A DNA stretch of 64,000 nucleotides from Mycolicibacterium alvei (lineage in GTDB: Bacteria; Actinomycetota; Actinomycetes; Mycobacteriales; Mycobacteriaceae): positions 2,604,001 to 2,668,000 of the forward strand of contig NZ_AP022565.1 of the NCBI RefSeq assembly GCF_010727325.1, in the 5' to 3' direction. Both the position numbers and the translations under genes were made by a program. A model generated the notes under the pieces. The model was not told where the DNA came from. It did not search any database and saw nothing but the letters and a program-made list of their open reading frames with translations. Shown piece by piece: positions 51,174 to 59,689 of the stretch (position 1 is the first letter of the stretch; every line of letters begins with the position of its first letter).

Positions 51174-51458
51174 CTAGAACAATCCGTCGAAGTTGCTCGC
51201 GAGCGCGTCATCCGCCACCTCGAAAGCATCGCCCGCGCCACGGACAGCCTGCCCCATTTTGGTGACGTTGTCGGCGAGCTTGATGGCCGCATTCGAGAAG
51301 TGCTCACCGACGGTTCGTGCGGCCCACTGCGTGGTTGAACCTGGAAGGCCATCTGCCGCCGACGTTGCCTTGCTACCGACGTCTGCAGAAGAAATCGTCG
51401 AACTTGCGGCATCTGCCTGACTAGCCAAGGTCCTCAGGACCTCAGGATCCACCAGCAT
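51174..51458 (-). CDS. EspC-like (DUF2580) type VII secretion target
   Basis: 94 residues from ATG 51458 (MLVDPEVLRTLASQAD); an upstream ATG at 51524 would add 22 residues lacking the family pattern. The helical hairpin, the TTQWAARTVGEHF centre and the FEVADDALASNF end match the DUF2580/EspC-type family, whose members pair with a larger partner for export through ESX systems. It is immediately upstream of the 456-residue protein, its likely partner. Confidence 0.75.
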   Translation of the reverse strand: MLVDPEVLRTLASQADAASSTISSADVGSKATSAADGLPGSTTQWAARTVGEHFSNAAIKLADNVTKMGQAVRGAGDAFEVADDALASNFDGLF

Positions 51459-51685
51459 CATCGACCTCCCCGAATGCATGTGCCGATAGCCATTGTCACC
51501 GATGACGGCCACCGCGCTATGCACCAGTTTCCACCGGGCGAGCCCCCATGCTGCCGACGGCTGATCAGCTTTTCAGCTGCCGTTGACGAGCAGCGATTCG
51601 TACGTTCCCGGGTCCAAGGCTGGCGCACGGTGCGGTGACACAGCAGACGTCACTCAATGTCAGACCCTTCCACCAGAATCCGAAC

Positions 51686-52975
51686 ATGAGCCGCCGCAAC
51701 CGCCAAAAGCGCGCCGCCAAGCATAAGAGCCGCCGCGCAACGACCCACCAGAAACGCTGGCACACCGATCCCGAGCCCGACCGGGTCGTGATACTCGACC
51801 AGCTCATCGCAGGGTTGCACCACTACGCGATGTGTCCCGACCACGACGCGGAATTCCACGCCGCTGAGTTACTCGACGGGTTCTCTGGCCGGGCACACGA
51901 TCTTGACCTTGCCGCCGACGGCGCCATGACTGGCGCCATCAACAGGGCGTGGGAGGCGGGTTGGTCGCCGAATGACCTCCACGAGTTCGCGCGTCGCCGT
52001 TTCGACGCATCGGCTACCGATTATCTGGACGAGTCGGTCGTTCGCGAGTCCCAGCGCTATCCCGCGACCGCGCTGCACCCCCGATGGCGCGCCGAGCTCG
52101 CCGCGTTGTCCGCGAGGATCGATCACGGCACTCCGCAGATGTCGGACTGGGCCGACAGACATGCTGTCGACCATCGCGCAGCATTGACGGTCGTGTTGAA
52201 GCTACTGCGGCTTCTGGGAACCCTGCCGATCCTGGAACCGTTGCTGCCGCCGCCCGGCACGCACCAGCATTCCGCTGTCGCAGTGAGTACGGCCGACGCG
52301 AAAGCGCTCAGCCGGGTGCGCGGGCTGCTGGCCAAGGCAGAGGCCACCAAGTTTCCTGAAGAAGCTGAAGCCCTTTCGGCCAAGGCGCAAGAGCTGATGA
52401 GCAGGTATTCGTTGCACCACGCGATTCGAGATCACGAGCGTGGTCGCGCAGCGGAGGCCATCGCTCGGCGGATCTGGATCGACAGCCCCTACGTCAGCGC
52501 CAAGGCGGCACTGGTGCAGTCCGTGGCAACGGCCAACCGGTGCCGCATGGTGTGCGCGGAAAAGATCGGGTTCGTCGCCGTCGTCGGGGCCGAGTGCGAC
52601 CTAGAATTGGTTGAACTGCTCGCTACTTCGCTATTGGTCCAGGCCACCCGGGCGATGCTGCGCGCGGGCCGAGAAACCCGCCGCGGCGGACAGACCCGGA
52701 CACGCTCGTTTCGCCAATCGTTTCTGCTCTCCTACGCCACCCGCATCGGTGAACGCCTCACCGCCACCTCTGCGACGGTGGCCACCGAAGTGGATCGCGG
52801 AACGCTACTTCCGGTACTGGCAGCACGCAGCCAGGCCACCGATGACCTCACCAACCGGCTCTTTCCAGCGACGGTTCCCCGTGAAATGTTGGCTTCCAGC
52901 GGTGCTGGATGGGCGGCCGGACGAATTGCAGCAGACCGTGCGCAGCTGGATGTGCGTCGTCCGATCGCAGGGTGA
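51686..52975 (+). CDS. DUF2786 domain protein
   Basis: 429 residues from ATG 51686; the basic N-terminus MSRRNRQKRAAKHKSRR supports this start over an earlier in-frame codon at 51635. The diagnostic segment RGLLAKAEATKFPEEAEAL plus AKAQELMSRYSL lies near residues 210-240. The C-terminal half (about 270-410) is typical of actinobacterial DUF2786 proteins. Function is unknown; the basic tail suggests nucleic acid binding. Divergent from the EspC-like gene. Confidence 0.85.
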   Translation: MSRRNRQKRAAKHKSRRATTHQKRWHTDPEPDRVVILDQLIAGLHHYAMCPDHDAEFHAAELLDGFSGRAHDLDLAADGAMTGAINRAWEAGWSPNDLHEFARRRFDASATDYLDESVVRESQRYPATALHPRWRAELAALSARIDHGTPQMSDWADRHAVDHRAALTVVLKLLRLLGTLPILEPLLPPPGTHQHSAVAVSTADAKALSRVRGLLAKAEATKFPEEAEALSAKAQELMSRYSLHHAIRDHERGRAAEAIARRIWIDSPYVSAKAALVQSVATANRCRMVCAEKIGFVAVVGAECDLELVELLATSLLVQATRAMLRAGRETRRGGQTRTRSFRQSFLLSYATRIGERLTATSATVATEVDRGTLLPVLAARSQATDDLTNRLFPATVPREMLASSGAGWAAGRIAADRAQLDVRRPIAG

Positions 52976-53031
52976 TGCGTATTCACCTGTGAGACAACAG
53001 CGCAGTCCCGACCGAGAGGATGTTCGTCTGA

Positions 53032-53232
53032 CTCCGCGTGGAATGCCAGGCGTCATTCAACAACCTGTAGGACGTCAGCGTCGAAACCCGCGCTCCGGAA
53101 GCAAAACTCGCCTACGAAGACGCGAGTGGAGCATTGGCCTGGTGCCGGAACTACGGCTCTGATCGGAATCGTTGCTACGCGAAACTCATCGGCACGACTC
53201 ACGCCGTGTCCGGCAGCACTGCATTCAATTGA
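53032..53232 (+). pseudogene. Gene remnant with in-frame stop
   Basis: Two coding-like segments lie in one frame on either side of a TAG at 53068: VECQASFNNL before it and DVSVETRAPEAKLAYED...CRNYG...RCYAK after it, ending at TGA 53230. No start codon serves the second half, and a TGA closes the frame just upstream at 53029. The simplest reading is a truncated gene with a nonsense mutation; the family is not recognised. Confidence 0.45.
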
Positions 53233-53300
53233 TGTGGAATTCCCGTCACGACGTTCTCTCAGCCCCGGTTAGCATCAGGTGACCGACCTGAAGGGAAGCC

Positions 53301-54140
53301 ATGCCCGTCGATTCCGGCGCACCCGACGAACTGCGGGGCAGCCGCGATGACGACGCGATTGCCCGCCTCCGCCACCGCATCACCGAGATCGAGTCGTCCA
53401 GCCCGGTCGAAAAAGATGCGGCAGCTGCGGCACGGAAGGCCCGCAAGGAGAAGCCCAAACGGCCCGAACCGACGACCGATTATCTGGGGATGCCCGAAGG
53501 CGACGATTGGATGGACGACGTACCGGCCCAGTATCGGCACGGTGAGGACGGATTCGACCGGCGACTGATGCAGGATCTGGCCGCAGTCGGATTCCGTTGC
53601 TACACAGTCAATCAGCTGCCGCAGCGCACCGTTCCGAAGGCCATTCCGGTGCTTCTCGACTGGCTGGAGCATCTCGAGGAACGAATCCCCGGGCCGGAAA
53701 CCCGCCACCGTGAACTCATCCGTGGCCGGCTGCTCCACCGCCTCAACGACCCGGCAATCCGCGGAAACCAGCGCGTCATCGACGTGGCAACCGACCAGAT
53801 CCGTCGACGGCCACCTCGCGCATCGCCGTGTTCAGGCGCTGCGGGGCAGGTGCTGGCTCGCAGCGCGACAGTCCGCCACTTCGACCGGATCGTCGAGGTG
53901 TTCAGCGAACTCGACGACGGCAGCGACAAGTTCTTCCTGACCGCGTACTTCGGCAAAGTGAAAACGCCCCAGTCCCGCGACACCGTGCTGCCCTACCTTG
54001 ACCGCTGGGCGAACATCGTGATTCCGGCACTCATCAAGATGAACGCCTCCGGGGTACGCCACCTGATCGAACCCCACCTGAAGGACAGCTCTCCGGCCAC
54101 TCGCCGGTACGCGCGCCGCGCCATGGAACGCCTGACCTGA
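53301..54140 (+). CDS. Unknown 279-residue cytoplasmic protein
   Basis: ATG 53301 has AAGGGAAG about 5 bases upstream. The first 75 residues are charged and low in complexity (KDAAAAARKARKEKPKR). The remainder is helical, with repeated patterns such as AIPVLLDWLEHLEERIPG and TVLPYLDRWANIVIPALI that resemble short HEAT-like repeats and end HLKDSSPATRRYARRAMERL. No catalytic motif is apparent. This could be a scaffold or a type of immunity protein; I cannot assign it. Confidence 0.75.
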   Translation: MPVDSGAPDELRGSRDDDAIARLRHRITEIESSSPVEKDAAAAARKARKEKPKRPEPTTDYLGMPEGDDWMDDVPAQYRHGEDGFDRRLMQDLAAVGFRCYTVNQLPQRTVPKAIPVLLDWLEHLEERIPGPETRHRELIRGRLLHRLNDPAIRGNQRVIDVATDQIRRRPPRASPCSGAAGQVLARSATVRHFDRIVEVFSELDDGSDKFFLTAYFGKVKTPQSRDTVLPYLDRWANIVIPALIKMNASGVRHLIEPHLKDSSPATRRYARRAMERLT

Positions 54141-54149
54141 TCGGTGTGC

Positions 54150-54272
54150 TCACTCGGGCCTGCCCGCGTTGACGCTGCCGCGGGCAAAGAGACGCTCGAC
54201 GGTGTTGTGGCGAATGTGCAGGGTTTCCGCGTGGTTGCGCAATTCTGGCCGGAAGAGTTGCACGTTCGTCAC
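54150..54272 (-). pseudogene. C-terminal remnant of a PucR-like regulator
   Basis: A 40-codon frame ends RHNTVERLFARGSVNAGRPE and contains LRNHAETLHIRHNTVERLF, which resembles the helix-turn-helix of PucR/CdaR regulators (HTH_30). There is no upstream effector domain, so only the tail survives. A GTG at 54272 makes it formally translatable, but the size argues for a relic. Confidence 0.45.
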
Positions 54273-54344
54273 AGCGTCCCGAAGGGGATGCTGGACCTGA
54301 ACCGGCGGCAAACGATGACCCGTGTTCGACGGTGCAGATGCAGA

Positions 54345-54620
54345 TCCTCGCCCAATTCCCCCCGCACAATCGGGTCATAGACGCGCGCAGCACCATCCAC
54401 CAGATCCAGCGGTGCGTGGAAGCCTTCCTCGGCCAACCGGAGCTTGGTCGGGTGCGGGCGTTCATCGGTGATCCAGCCGGTGTCGACCGCGGTCATCAGA
54501 ATGCCGTCCTGTTCGAGCATCTCCCCCGCACTCGTGCGGGTCAGCATGTTCAACGCGGCCTTGGCCATGTTGGTGTGCGGATGGCCTGGCCCCTTGTAAC
54601 CGCGGCGAATTGGCCATCCA
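54345..54620 (-). pseudogene. Partial duplicate of the SDR gene 3' region
   Basis: This stretch matches 59736-60012 with about ten substitutions and a one-base deletion near 54605 (about 96% by eye). It encodes the same segments, for example [18 protein letters not shown] and [18 protein letters not shown], then diverges after GELGEDL. The surrounding open frame (54269-54880) is an accident of this fragment and has no family-like N-terminus. It is direct evidence of segmental duplication around the toxin cassette. Confidence 0.85.
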
Positions 54621-55020
54621 TCCGGATGATGAGGAGGCCCAGAGCATACTGAGCGTCGCACTGGCCTCGGCGCATCAGACGCCTCGGACTGCGGCCTTGG
54701 ACAGGCTGCACCGGACGTCGAGAGCGACTGCCCACTGGCGCAGAACGACTCCAACGCGTCGATCCGACAGTGGGCACGGCAACAGTGCGACCACATAGAT
54801 GCCCAGAGCAGCCTGTTCGATTGGCGCCCGATGGCCGGCCGCACTACGCATCTGCCCCCCGACGCCGCGTAGGAATACATCTACATTCGGGCCATATCCG
54901 TATAGCCTTTCCTACACGCACTATGCGCGGCTCGACGCCAAAGCAGTTCGTGAGCCACCCCCGTCCACGCGGTTTCTCCGCGGCGGCCATTGACGCAAGT
55001 GGAAACTAGCGCGCGCAGGT
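54621..55020. other. Decayed non-coding stretch
   Basis: 400 bases between the SDR fragment and the candidate immunity gene. Frames on both strands are open only briefly and none shows a start with a ribosome site or a recognisable motif. It looks like eroded coding DNA. Confidence 0.4.
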
Positions 55021-55434
55021 CTAAGGATTGCCGTACATCTCCAGAATCCCGGCATGCGCGCGTTCATAGTTATTCGCGATACGGTCGCGCACCCACTCCA
55101 GTGGATTCGAATATGATTCGTACTCCGCTCGCGCCGCCTGCATCAACTCCTCCAACGGCAGATCTGGACGTTTCGCGAAACGTGTGAAGTACTGCCACTT
55201 ATCCGCGCGCATCCCGAATTCGTTAGGGGCAGCCAAGGGAGCGATCATGCAGTTTACTTCGCCTTCCCTGGATGACGTGTATATCTGCACTTTGCAGTCT
55301 CCAGAACGGTAATAGACAATGTGCCGACTGCCACCTCTGTCAGGACTGTCATCGTATCCATCGAACGCGAAACCAAGTTCATCCAGCAGTGGGCCCACTG
55401 TAGCCTGAACTTGTTCACGAAAATTCGTCGTCAT
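55021..55434 (-). CDS. Candidate immunity protein for the split toxin
   Basis: 137 residues from ATG 55434, which overlaps the toxin stop by 4 bases (ATGA). Acidic, soluble, mixed alpha/beta, beginning MTTNFREQVQATVG and ending RAHAGILEMYGNP. It is noticeably more A+T rich than the flanking genes, as is the toxin tip, a common feature of exchangeable toxin-immunity ends. Family unknown. It is intact although the toxin is interrupted, consistent with loss of toxin being harmless. Confidence 0.7.
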   Translation of the reverse strand: MTTNFREQVQATVGPLLDELGFAFDGYDDSPDRGGSRHIVYYRSGDCKVQIYTSSREGEVNCMIAPLAAPNEFGMRADKWQYFTRFAKRPDLPLEELMQAARAEYESYSNPLEWVRDRIANNYERAHAGILEMYGNP

Positions 55435-56708
55435 CTTCCATCTTTCACGTACACCCAAGAGTCACCGACTCGTTGATACCCGTAAGACGCGGCATATTTA
55501 TTCAGGAATTCTACCTCCATTGCAGAGAACGAACCTGGGCGTTCGATTGCCATATCTTCAAGTGAGGAGTATTTTCCTCGGTCGAGAATGTAATCAATCC
55601 GGCCGACGTGGTTTTCCATCTGGCTGCGCAGGAACTGTTCATTGATCTGCCAGCCTAGAGCTTTCGACTGAGCCTCAGGGAGCCCGTGCTCAACCGCATC
55701 CCACGCCGCATCTCCTGTATCAAAGAAGGTGCCGCCGTGGTGTCTCGCTTCTCCGATGTAGCCACCGTCCTGCCCATCCCATTTACCTAGGACCACGCGG
55801 TCGGCGTCGCCGAATTGGTGTGTCGATAGGTCGGCGACCTGGCGGACGAGATCGGTTGTCGGATGCCCGTTCGCGAAAGCGCCGTTGAGTTGGGACGCGA
55901 CGTCGGGTGCTTCTGGCGCGTACGGGGTGGGCGCGCCAAGCGTGGACGGCTGATGATCACTACCCGTGGGCGTCACAGGGTTCCCTGGTGAATGTTGGTC
56001 GCCCGAAGCATGAGGCGCCTGGTGGTCACCTCCACCATGCGAAGCCCCTCCATGGTCACCACCGTGCGAACCGCCACCGGCGTGCGCCTCGGCCATCGCC
56101 TGCGGAGCCGGTGCCTCATGCGGAACCGAGCTACCCGGTGTGGATTCACCCGCCGACGCGTTCGCCGGCGCCTGTGGATGTGATCCATCGCCGTGTGGAG
56201 CGTCGGTCGTGGATCCACCGGGAGCATGCGCACCCGCTGGCGGCAATGCTTCTCCGCTGTGTGGCACGGCACCCGCCCCATGCGGTTCCCAGCCATGTGG
56301 TGACGCCCCCGGCCCATGCGAGGTGGGCACGGGCTCCCCGCCCGGCCGAGCGCCGGCGTCAACCGGGGCCTTCCCAGCACCAGCGTCCCCCGCCGCTCGG
56401 CCGTCAACCGCGGGATTCGCCCCCGGTGCTGGCCCCGAGTCCGCCGGCCGCGCCACCGGTTCAGCCTTGGGCGCCTCGACCGGCTTGGCACCCAACCCGT
56501 CGAGGTCCTTGCCGATCTTGCCGGCCTGGTCGGCGATCTCTTTACCACTGGTTTCGCCGAGCGCTCTCAGGCTTCCGCGGGCCGCAGCCCCCTCGGCGCG
56601 CGCTGCTCGGGCGCTTTCCTCCCCTACCTTCCCGGCTGTGACACCGGCCTTGGCTTCTCCCACCCCGGGGAGCAATACCTGCGCGATATTCCCGAGATTG
56701 TCGCCTAG
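55431..56708 (-). pseudogene. C-terminal part of IS-split polymorphic toxin
   Basis: This continues the frame of the segment ending at 57639. A basal linker comes first (GDNLGNIAQVLLPGVG), then about 220 residues rich in Pro, Gly, His and Ala, then a compact tip of about 140 residues (RVVLGKWDGQDGGYIGEA, GYQRVGDSWVYVKDGR). That layout is typical of polymorphic toxins in which the last domain is the toxic enzyme. The tip looks like a small nuclease- or NADase-sized domain, but I cannot name its family. After the insertion it has no natural start, so it is probably not made. Confidence 0.75.
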
Positions 56709-56722
56709 GTCGTGTCTGTTAA
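56705..56722. repeat. IS left end: CTAG target copy plus inverted repeat
   Basis: CTAG at 56705-56708 is followed by GTCGTGTCTGTTAA, which matches the reverse complement of the other end (GGCGTGTCTGCTTAA) apart from one substitution and one extra base. Confidence 0.85.
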
Positions 56723-57162
56723 TTGCGGACTCGGTGGAAGGTGATGATCGCGGCCAGGGTGACTCCGCCGAGGTATGAAAGGGCGTACTTGTCGTAGCGG
56801 GTGGCGATGGCTCGCCAGTGTTTGATGCGGTTGAAGCACCGCTCGATGGTGTTGCGATGCTTGTAGATTCGCCCGGCGAATGCTGGTGGCCGTCCGCCTT
56901 TGCTGCCCTTGGCTTTGCGGCGTTCGATCTGATCACTGCGTTCGGGGATGGTGTGCGCGATCTTCAGCTGGCGTAGCCGCGCCCGGGTCGAGTCGTGCGA
57001 ATAGGCCTTGTCGGCCAGCAGGCGGAACGTGTTGATATCGGTGTCGGCAAGCAGGTCCAGCAGTGGCCATAGCATCGGATTGTCGCCGGCCTGGCCAGCC
57101 GACAGCACCATGGCGACCGGACTGCATCGTTGGTCGGCCAGCGCATGGATCTTGGTGGTCAA
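56719..57162 (-). CDS. IS5-family transposase, C-terminal part
   Basis: 147 residues from TTG 57162. It carries the second aspartate of the DDE triad in LLADKAYSHDS and the glutamate in RNTIERCFNRIKHW, with the Y-K spacing usual for IS427-type enzymes. It should be joined to the upstream part by frameshifting. The connecting segment (KKYPDEPDDHAIGRSRAG) is in a third frame here, so the copy may be inactive. Confidence 0.85.
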   Translation of the reverse strand: MTTKIHALADQRCSPVAMVLSAGQAGDNPMLWPLLDLLADTDINTFRLLADKAYSHDSTRARLRQLKIAHTIPERSDQIERRKAKGSKGGRPPAFAGRIYKHRNTIERCFNRIKHWRAIATRYDKYALSYLGGVTLAAIITFHRVRN

Positions 57163-57192
57163 CCCGCCCGGGAACGTCCAATGGCGTGGTCG

Positions 57193-57588
57193 TCAGGCTC
57201 GTCGGGGTACTTCTTGTAATTCGATAGATCCCCCTGTGTGCCGCCCCGGGCGTGCACCAGCAGCATGCTGATGCACACGTACGCTGGTCGAATCCACCGA
57301 CAGCAGCAGTTCGGCCAGATCAGCGTCGGTGTCATCAATATCGTTAGCGATCGCTGCGAAGATCCGTGTGTAGGTCCCATCGGTGGACCAGCGCAGATGT
57401 CGTTCGGCTACCGACTGCCAGGCACCGAACTGCTCGGGTAGATCGCGCCACGGTGATCCGGTGCGGAAACGCCAGATAATGCCTTCCAGCGTCAGGCGAT
57501 GATCATTCCACGGGCGGCCCCGCCGTCGGGCGGAGGGCAGCTCGATCGCCGACCACAACTCATCAGAAATCACACCTGTACGTATCAC
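57193..57588 (-). CDS. IS5-family transposase, N-terminal part
   Basis: 131 residues starting VISDELWSAIELP after a short lead, with the DUF4096-type segment LEGIIWRFRTGSPWRDLP and the first DDE aspartate in VDSTSVRVHQHA. After that point the true protein leaves this frame; the last 20 residues here are out of frame with related transposases. Confidence 0.85.
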   Translation of the reverse strand: MIRTGVISDELWSAIELPSARRRGRPWNDHRLTLEGIIWRFRTGSPWRDLPEQFGAWQSVAERHLRWSTDGTYTRIFAAIANDIDDTDADLAELLLSVDSTSVRVHQHAAGARPGRHTGGSIELQEVPRRA

Positions 57589-57619
57589 CTAAACAGCATC
57601 AGTCACAACACTGTTCACA

Positions 57620-57638
57620 TTAAGCAGACACGCCCTAG
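57620..57638. repeat. IS right end: inverted repeat plus CTAG target copy
   Basis: TTAAGCAGACACGCC at 57620-57634 is followed by the second CTAG at 57635-57638. Together with the left end it delimits the element. Confidence 0.85.
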
Positions 57639-58859
57639 ACCGACCAAAGGGCGGTCGCTCGACCAATCCTTGTAATCCACAACACCTTTGACAGTATCGA
57701 GGAGGTGGTCGCCAGCCTCCTTCTGCCCTTGCCGATCGAACACCGGGCCCAGCGGATTGAAAAACTCCGCCAGATTCTTGTCGATGTCCCAGATGCCCTT
57801 CGCGGTGTCCACCGGGTGGGCGAGCATCGCCGGAACCGATTGCCCGACTTCCAGCCCCGACTTCACTACGCCCTCAGCGATTTGCGTGTGCGCGTTGACG
57901 GTGTTGGCGAGCGCGTTGCCGACGTCATTGCCGAAGAACCGGGTGAACTCCTTGCGGTCCCAAGCCTCGAATTCGCGGACCAGTCCGTCCATACCATCGA
58001 TGAGTGTCTGGAACCCCGAAGCGGCGGCGTCCAACTCGCGGCTCAGGGTGTGCAGGATCTCCGAGATGTCGTGGCCGATCGCCTTGAGATCGTCAATTGG
58101 GTTGTGTCCGCTGAAGATCTTCCCGATCTCGCTCAAAATTCCCGATGCACTCAACCGGTGCAGCAGATCTCGGATCGCGTCCTGCGAGCTTTGTACCTCG
58201 CCGGCGAAGGATTCCAGCTTTTCAGCCATCGAAGTGCATTTGCCGGCAAGATTTTTGGTGCCATTGGTCAACGTGTTCAGCGCATCGGTGATACTCGTCA
58301 ACTCGGGAATGTCATGGCCGGAAACACTCGATAGGCAGTCCCCGGCGTCGCCCGACGCCGTCGATATGGCAGTACCGAGCCCACGCCACGCAGCCGCGAC
58401 CTCGCACATGGTTTCCGGGTTACCGTTCGGCCAGGACTGACTCACGAATGGCTGGATCATCGACCACAAACTGGGTTCCGGGATTTCCGGCCCCGACTGT
58501 CCCGATACCCCGGATGCCGAGTACTTGGCCGGTTCGGTTGGAACCGGAATCGATTCGTGGCCACCGCCGACGGTCGAGGCTGCGTCGCCGACTGCATAGT
58601 TGTGCGCCGACACCTCCACTCCATAGCCGACATTACGGAGCGCATTCACCGCCGACTCGGCCGCCGAGATCACCGACTGCCCGCCCTTGCGGTAGTCGGC
58701 AAAGAACGCCATGCCCGCCGCGTCGGTACCGCACATCAAACCCGATCCCGACAATGCAGAATCGAACGCAGTCAGTGCTTTGATCAGCGCATCACCTTGC
58801 GCGCCAACAGTTTTGCCCGATACGGCCAATTGTGCCGGATCGACCTCATAACCGCCCAC
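57635..58859 (-). pseudogene. N-terminal part of IS-split type VII polymorphic toxin
   Basis: GTG 58859 starts 3 bases after the upstream WXG100 gene. The first 100 residues are a helical secretion-type domain (YEVDPAQLAVSGKTVG, NVGYGVEVSAHNYAVGD). The next 300 form a long helical pre-toxin region ending SSDRPLVGL at the IS junction. The frame runs a few codons into the IS and stops at 57615, so a truncated protein of 414 residues could be made. Joined to 55431-56708 without the IS it gives 833 codons including the stop. It was likely exported by an ESX system with the two WXG100 partners. Confidence 0.82.
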
Positions 58860-58862
58860 CGA

Positions 58863-59150
58863 CTAACCCCAGTTGCGCAGATTCAACTGCGCGGCACCGT
58901 GATAGTTCTCGTGCGCGCCCTCAGCTATCGTGCGCAAATCGGCCAACGCCCGTCGCATTTCGGCCGAGCCCTCGGTCCACTGCTGCTGAGCGCCGGCCTG
59001 CGCCTGCCCTCCCTCGCCATCCCACGTCGCACCCAACTGGTGCTCGATGGCCGCCAACTGCGCCAGTGTCTGTTCCATGTGCTGCTCGAACTGCGACATC
59101 CGATCGGCAGCGGCCAACAACACCGCCGGATCCACCTTGAATGCACCCAT
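58863..59150 (-). CDS. WXG100 family protein (EsxA/EsxB-like)
   Basis: 95 residues from ATG 59150, which follows the stop of the neighbouring WXG100 gene by 3 bases. Helix-turn-helix hairpin with the turn motif in GATWDGEGGQAQAG near 41-54. Length and pattern are standard for ESX substrates or chaperone-like partners that escort a larger toxin. No C-terminal YxxxD/E is obvious. Confidence 0.88.
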   Translation of the reverse strand: MGAFKVDPAVLLAAADRMSQFEQHMEQTLAQLAAIEHQLGATWDGEGGQAQAGAQQQWTEGSAEMRRALADLRTIAEGAHENYHGAAQLNLRNWG

Positions 59151-59153
59151 GCT

Positions 59154-59456
59154 CTAGATGCCCGCTCCTGCGATGGTCACGCCACCGTCTCGGTCAGTGC
59201 CCGAATACCGCGCTGCAGCCGACGCCAAGAGGTCCGACATCGCCGTCAACCCGTCAAGCACCTTCGACGAGCCCTCATGCCACTCACGCCACACCGCGTC
59301 GTAGGCCGACGCCGCACTGCCGGTCCAACTCGGCCCCAGCATCTGTGCGACCTCGCTGTCGAGCGATCCCAAACTCGCGTGTAGCTGCTGCGCTGCCGTC
59401 GCGAACTCCGTCGACACCTGTCGCAACGTTTCCGGTGTCACCTGCAGATCGGCCAT
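59154..59456 (-). CDS. WXG100 family protein (EsxA/EsxB-like)
   Basis: 100 residues from ATG 59456 with a strong ribosome site. Central motif GPSWTGSAASAYDAVW near 41-56. It heads the toxin cassette and probably forms a heterodimer with the second WXG100 protein. The last 15 residues form a short flexible tail. Confidence 0.9.
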   Translation of the reverse strand: MADLQVTPETLRQVSTEFATAAQQLHASLGSLDSEVAQMLGPSWTGSAASAYDAVWREWHEGSSKVLDGLTAMSDLLASAAARYSGTDRDGGVTIAGAGI

Positions 59457-59458
59457 CT

Positions 59459-59467
59459 CTCCCCCTC
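59459..59467 (-). promoter_or_regulatory. Strong ribosome-binding site of the toxin cassette
   Basis: Read on the minus strand, GAGGGGGAG lies 2 bases before ATG 59456, with its centre about 6 bases away, fixing that start. Confidence 0.6.
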
Positions 59468-59689
59468 AAGATGCTCTATCCATCAAGAGCCATGCCGGCC
59501 CATCGCACCTACAGCAATCATCTCAGGCACATCCTGGCGATCTCCTGTGAAGTTGCTGGACACCTGCTCAAAACCGACGCAGGTCCACGACACCGGACTA
59601 TTTCTCCTGGCTCGAAGCAACCGAAGATCGTCGCATCAGAAACAGAACGACCACGTGGGCGACCGGGGCGAAGAAGTTCGGGAGAGCCC

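Larger units (their letters stand above)
56709..57634 (-). mobile_element. IS5-family (IS427-type) insertion sequence, 926 bp
   Basis: Ends are imperfect inverted repeats (56709-56722 and 57620-57634) flanked by CTAG at 56705-56708 and 57635-57638. It contains a split DDE transposase. Removing the element plus one CTAG restores a continuous reading frame of the toxin gene, which fixes the boundaries to the base and shows the insertion is recent. Confidence 0.92.

Noticed and set aside
54269..54880. 203-codon minus-strand frame as an intact SDR gene
   Set aside because: Only the middle matches SDR; the one-base deletion near 54605 changes the frame and both ends are unrelated, so it is a fragment.
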